Source: Bacteroidota bacterium
GTDB lineage: Bacteria; Bacteroidota; Bacteroidia; Flavobacteriales; Weeksellaceae
Length of the DNA: 10,687 nucleotides
Assembly: GCA_023399675.1 (NCBI GenBank)
Contig: JAEWOM010000300.1
Span: forward strand, 1-10,687
Direction of reading: 5' to 3'
The translations under genes were made by a program, and so were the position numbers. This document shows positions 6,704 to 10,687 of this stretch, piece after piece. Below the pieces are notes generated by a model. The model did no database searches. It was given only the letters and a program-made list of their open reading frames with translations, and was not told the origin of the DNA. Position 1 is the stretch's first letter; each line of letters begins with the position of its first letter.

Positions 6704-9700
6704 TTAATCTTTATCCTGCTGTATAAATTCTACTTCTTTCTCGGCATTCCGGATCTGTCTCCTGCTTTCTCTGTTATTGCGTGCACGGGTGAAAATATCC
6801 TTGAATTCATTGTAACTGAGCGTAATGACGAAGCCGAGGCCCGTTTCGATTATCTGACCCTGCAAAGCAACCTGATACTCGTTCGTGCGGTAGGCTCTTA
6901 ACGTATAACGTCCGTCTTTGGACAGCATATAATCCGCTGTGATGTCGCCGGCAATGTTGGTCATCTGCTCGTTTTGGCGTGCGGCTCCTTCAATACCGAA
7001 ATTGCTTCCGACCGAAATTTTCAGCCGGTCATTGAGCAGTCTTTTGCTCAGATTAACATTTAAATCGGTACGTGCATTTCTGCTGCCGGAAGTATATTCT
7101 TCGTATGAATCAAAATCAAAAGTAAGATCAACTCCCGCGATGAGGTCAGACGCAATATTGTTGAGTTGCTGGGAAAGCATCTGGCTCACGCTCTGCCGCG
7201 CCAAGGTTCCTGCTGTGATCCCGGATTCGCTCTGGAATGGATTTTCACCAATAAACCTGTTGAGAATCAGCAAGGCGAAAACCTGTTTGTTCATCTCGTT
7301 TTCATCTGTCCGAAGCTGGGCCAGTTTGGTTTCGGTGTTGTCCAGTACTTCACGCGAAACGGCATTATTGTCTTCATCGGTGGTAATATCGAACGTAAGT
7401 TCCGGTTTCATCAGTTCTCCTTTCAGAATGAGATTGGTGTTGAAAGGCATTCGTTGCTTGTAGTAAGCCAGATTTTCTGTAGCCACCTGCTGCTGCACCA
7501 GGTCAATAGGCGCTGCCATCGTATTGTATACCGCTGTTATATCGAGCCTTGCAGAGGTCGGTTCGCCGGTCCAGGTAATCGTACTTCCCTGCTCTATTTC
7601 AAATTTTCTTTTAATGAGGCTGAAGGTCATTTCATAAGCACCCTGATCAACCGTGTACACACCTACCAATGTTGTTTTTCCGGAAGGATCAATGCCTCCC
7701 GTCAGTTCTGCTTCTCCCTGCAGATTTACAAAATCGCCGCTTGCTTTATCGATGATCAGGGAAAGTTTGGCTTCTTTGGTCAGAGAAATATTAACGTTCA
7801 CGTCCATTCCTCTGATATCGGTTGCTCCGGCAAGGCTGTCCAGTTCCACTGTTTCCTGCAGCGCAATCTGATCCTGATCAATAAATTCAACAATGCCGTC
7901 ACGCTCCTGCTTGGTCGGGCTGCTTTGCGGAACTACAAAGGTATAGTCGGTGTTATCTTCTACGCTGATATTTCCGTTAACTTTCGGCAAATCGAGATCT
8001 CCCGTGATACGAAGGTCGGCATCTATGGCAAGTATGCCGTACATCATTTTCTCGTTGTCGGGCTCGCTGTCCACCACTTTGAAGTCCTCAGCAGTAAGAT
8101 CGAGGTTGAAAGCGAAATCGCGGTAATCCTGCGTCAGAATTTTACCGTCAAAAACCAGCGCGTTGCCGTCTGTATCGTTCACATTGAAATCATCGAAGAG
8201 AATGCCGTCGTTTACAAACCGAATCTCATCGTTCAGGTTACGGAAATTCGAACCTGTCTGAGCGATTTCCATTCCTACATCGTTGAATTTCAGCGTTCCG
8301 AGGATGTTCGGGTTTTCGATGATACCCCTGACAGTCATTCGGCCGGACAGATGTCCTTCTGCATCTTCAATTGCATTCATCGAAAATCCCTGAACGGATT
8401 TCATCTGCAGTCGGTTGATGTCTGCAACCAGATCCAGCGCAGAGTCCGAAAGATTGTAATCTCCGGTGATTCTCATATCATTTTCGAATCCTGTTAACCG
8501 CACATCCACATCGAGCAGGTTTGCCGACTTCGTACGAACGTCAGCAGCAATATCCCCTACCGGATTTCCGTACATTTCCACTTCCGTGATATCGAGATCG
8601 GAGGTGAAGCTTAAATTGTTATAATCGAGTAAGCGGACGTTACCATTAATCAGTCCTTTTGCGAGCAGCGAATCTTTTTTCACCATTTCTGTGATGGTTT
8701 CAATGCGGAAGTCGGTAAAATCAACATTCAAAGGACTGTTCGGTGAAGCCGTTTCTGAATTGACTGCTATTTGGCTTCCCTGATTGCTCAGCACAAAATT
8801 TTCGGCCCAGATTCCCTGCGACCCGAATCTGATACGGTTATCCGGCGATACGGTCCAGTTATCGTAATTCAGTTTCAAACCATCTGGATTCAACGAAATT
8901 TCTGTTGCTTCGCGAAGCGATTTTGCATTTCCGGCAATGACAAACTGTTCGGTATCCTCTGCGTCACGAGTTGAAACATGATAATTGATAATATCTTCTG
9001 CTGCATCTCCTACCACCGCAAGTTTGTTCAGTTCAAGGCTTTCGCTGGAAACTTTACCCACATTCAAAGCATAGTTCAGTTTACCGTCTTCGTTGAAAAC
9101 ATTCAGCGTACCTGCTTCCAGATGATTTTCACCGTAAACCAACTGCGGAATGTCTGCATTCAAATTAATTTTCTCACTGTCTGCATCATAATTTCCGGTT
9201 ACGGAGATCGTCTCGAAAGATTTAATTTCCGGCACAAATTTTCTGATCAGGTCATCATCCTTGACCATAGCATTGAGCGTGAAAAACTGGTTGGGATCAA
9301 CCGTTTTCTGCTGTGCAGCACTTTGAAAAGTGTAGTATGAGTTCACCGTATTCATCAGCGAACCAAAAATCTGCGTGAGTTTATATTGGCCCCGCAATTC
9401 CACATCAGCAACCTGAGACTGTAAAACCAGACTGTTTTCTTCTGAAGTGGATTCTGCGTTGATGGTCACCTGCTGCAACGGATAAACTTCTTTGCCGTCC
9501 GAGATCGCAAAATCATTCAAATACAGATATCCGTTGAGAAAATCGGGATCGAGATTGGTAAAATCGCCGTCCAGATTTCCTGCAAGAATCATCGGTTCTT
9601 CATAGAATCCCAGTTTTTGAAGGTCCACCTTAATCAGGCTTCCTTTCACTTTTACCTGTGGATTATTTTCATTTAAACTTCCATTCGCAACCAGATTCAG

Positions 9701-10687
9701 GTTAGCATTCGGGTCTTTGGACAATACATGCACATCGTAGGCGCCATTTCTGAGTTTACCGTCAACATTAACGTTGCTGTAGCGATATCCGTTATAATCG
9801 AATGCGCGCAAATTACCCTTCAGATCACTGCTGCCATTCGCAAAGTCGAATCCCTGTCCTTTGGCAGCAATATTTCCGGTAACGATACCCAAATCTTCAT
9901 TCTGAATGATTTTCCCGATATTCAGATTCTGCAGATTCGCTTTCACGTCGTATTTCTCCGCATTTTTTTGTCTGAGGTCCAAATTTGCATCTACCGTTGC
10001 ATTTCCAAGCGTTGAAAGCAGTTTCAGATCGGTATCGATCAGTTCAGTGCTTCCTTTGGCGAATCCTGACAGGGCAAAATGTGAGGGCAAGGAAATATTG
10101 GAAGGAATAGTTCCGGGCGGCACCAAATTAAAAATGGTTTTTGCAGAAGAGCCCAGATTCTGAATATTCAGGTCATAGTAGAGCCTGGAAGGATCTGTGA
10201 TATTTTTTATCGAACCCGAAAGCGAAGCTTTCAGATCACCGAGTCCGGACGCCTGAAGATTTGAAATCAGTAAATCATTGACCGTTCCCCGCAGACGCGT
10301 ATTCAGATTGATAATTCCGTTGGGATATTTGCTGAACGGCACGGTATTCCGTAATTGCGGCGCAAAAATCAACACATCCGCCAACCCGATCTTTGAGTTT
10401 TCGATATCAGCAGCAATACGCACAAAACCGGGATTTGCGCTCAACTGCTCTATCGAATTGTAATTCAGTACGAGCTCATCGCGAAGGATGGTTCTGGGCG
10501 TTTGCAGATAAAGGCTTTTGAGGTATGCCTGCTGTTTTTCATAGACAAAATCAGCAATGAGTTTCTGCACATGCAATCCGCTTTTTTCCTGAATTTCTGC
10601 TGAATTCACCGTCCCTGCAAAAGTTCCGTCAATCATTTTGAAGTTTCGCACTTCAGTATTCAGTTTGCTGAAATTCATATGATTAAA
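6704..10687 (-). CDS. tamB: Translocation/assembly module protein TamB, DUF490 C-terminus (5' truncated at window edge)
   Basis: TamB is an AsmA-like protein anchored in the inner membrane. Its long hydrophobic beta groove crosses the periplasm to TamA/TamL and is thought to carry phospholipid and assist outer-membrane protein assembly. 1327 residues are visible. The frame stays open to base 10687 with no stop, and the Met at 10676-10678 is followed by ordinary internal sequence without a membrane anchor, so the true start and N-terminal helix lie outside. The sequence is an endless series of short amphipathic strands with frequent turns such as LSGSIKN, GNLDGDF and GNYDAD, rich in Asn, Asp and Leu and lacking Cys. 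The C-terminal third carries the TamB/DUF490 region (about 6750-8000): the strand LPKVNGNISVEDNTDYTF, then LQGEAELTGGIDPSGKTTLV, the helix-like MNKQVFALLILNRFIGENPF, and the end QIIETGLGFVITLSYNEFKD. A charged helical tail follows (RARNNRESRRQIRNAEKEVE). No second promoter is seen between it and tamL. Confidence 0.94.
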   Translation of the reverse strand, partial: FNHMNFSKLNTEVRNFKMIDGTFAGTVNSAEIQEKSGLHVQKLIADFVYEKQQAYLKSLYLQTPRTILRDELVLNYNSIEQLSANPGFVRIAADIENSKIGLADVLIFAPQLRNTVPFSKYPNGIINLNTRLRGTVNDLLISNLQASGLGDLKASLSGSIKNITDPSRLYYDLNIQNLGSSAKTIFNLVPPGTIPSNISLPSHFALSGFAKGSTELIDTDLKLLSTLGNATVDANLDLRQKNAEKYDVKANLQNLNIGKIIQNEDLGIVTGNIAAKGQGFDFANGSSDLKGNLRAFDYNGYRYSNVNVDGKLRNGAYDVHVLSKDPNANLNLVANGSLNENNPQVKVKGSLIKVDLQKLGFYEEPMILAGNLDGDFTNLDPDFLNGYLYLNDFAISDGKEVYPLQQVTINAESTSEENSLVLQSQVADVELRGQYKLTQIFGSLMNTVNSYYTFQSAAQQKTVDPNQFFTLNAMVKDDDLIRKFVPEIKSFETISVTGNYDADSEKINLNADIPQLVYGENHLEAGTLNVFNEDGKLNYALNVGKVSSESLELNKLAVVGDAAEDIINYHVSTRDAEDTEQFVIAGNAKSLREATEISLNPDGLKLNYDNWTVSPDNRIRFGSQGIWAENFVLSNQGSQIAVNSETASPNSPLNVDFTDFRIETITEMVKKDSLLAKGLINGNVRLLDYNNLSFTSDLDITEVEMYGNPVGDIAADVRTKSANLLDVDVRLTGFENDMRITGDYNLSDSALDLVADINRLQMKSVQGFSMNAIEDAEGHLSGRMTVRGIIENPNILGTLKFNDVGMEIAQTGSNFRNLNDEIRFVNDGILFDDFNVNDTDGNALVFDGKILTQDYRDFAFNLDLTAEDFKVVDSEPDNEKMMYGILAIDADLRITGDLDLPKVNGNISVEDNTDYTFVVPQSSPTKQERDGIVEFIDQDQIALQETVELDSLAGATDIRGMDVNVNISLTKEAKLSLIIDKASGDFVNLQGEAELTGGIDPSGKTTLVGVYTVDQGAYEMTFSLIKRKFEIEQGSTITWTGEPTSARLDITAVYNTMAAPIDLVQQQVATENLAYYKQRMPFNTNLILKGELMKPELTFDITTDEDNNAVSREVLDNTETKLAQLRTDENEMNKQVFALLILNRFIGENPFQSESGITAGTLARQSVSQMLSQQLNNIASDLIAGVDLTFDFDSYEEYTSGSRNARTDLNVNLSKRLLNDRLKISVGSNFGIEGAARQNEQMTNIAGDITADYMLSKDGRYTLRAYRTNEYQVALQGQIIETGLGFVITLSYNEFKDIFTRARNNRESRRQIRNAEKEVEFIQQDKD

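Noticed and set aside
7166-8497. A 443-codon open frame on the + strand opposite tamB
   Set aside because: It lies wholly inside a well-supported tamB frame. Its translation is rich in Phe, Ile, Val and His with no recognisable motif or signal, as expected for an antisense shadow of strand-rich coding DNA. No promoter or leader supports it.

Overview
The window looks like an ordinary chromosomal stretch of a Bacteroidota genome, most likely a flavobacterium of the Chryseobacterium/Kaistella (Weeksellaceae) type. The evidence is the lipoprotein form of the TamA-like barrel protein (TamL), which is typical of this phylum. The A/T-rich leaders without clear Shine-Dalgarno sequences, a promoter-like TAnnTTTG box, and a signal peptide ending in FSQ also fit. 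The genus is a guess from overall style, not from a database match.

Left part (1-2033, + strand). The window opens with the last codons of a gene that probably encodes an outer-membrane beta-barrel protein, followed by a strong intrinsic terminator. Next is a monocistronic gene for a lipid-anchored Cu/Zn superoxide dismutase (sodC), with a plausible flavobacterial promoter and its own hairpin terminator. After that comes a gene for a secreted or periplasmic 342-residue protein of unknown function, with a possible N-terminal carboxypeptidase-regulatory-like beta-sandwich.

Right part (2159-10687, - strand). Four genes read right to left with gaps of 3, 20 and 37 bases and probably form one transcription unit: tamB (5' end cut off by the window edge), tamL, a YihY/BrkB-family inner-membrane protein, and a BaiN/HI0933-family flavoprotein. 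TamB and TamL together are the translocation and assembly module that spans the periplasm and serves outer-membrane biogenesis. The YihY-family protein may act in the same envelope process. The flavoprotein looks like an unrelated passenger. The two halves meet tail to tail at about 2034-2158, where a perfect 11-base inverted repeat overlaps the stop codon of the flavoprotein gene.

No RNA genes, CRISPR arrays, insertion sequences or phage genes were seen. No gap without a gene exceeds 300 bases. I found no convincing new system. The points most worth a second look are the TAM-YihY-flavoprotein linkage, the extra CxxC pair in the SodC protein, and the unassigned secreted protein.
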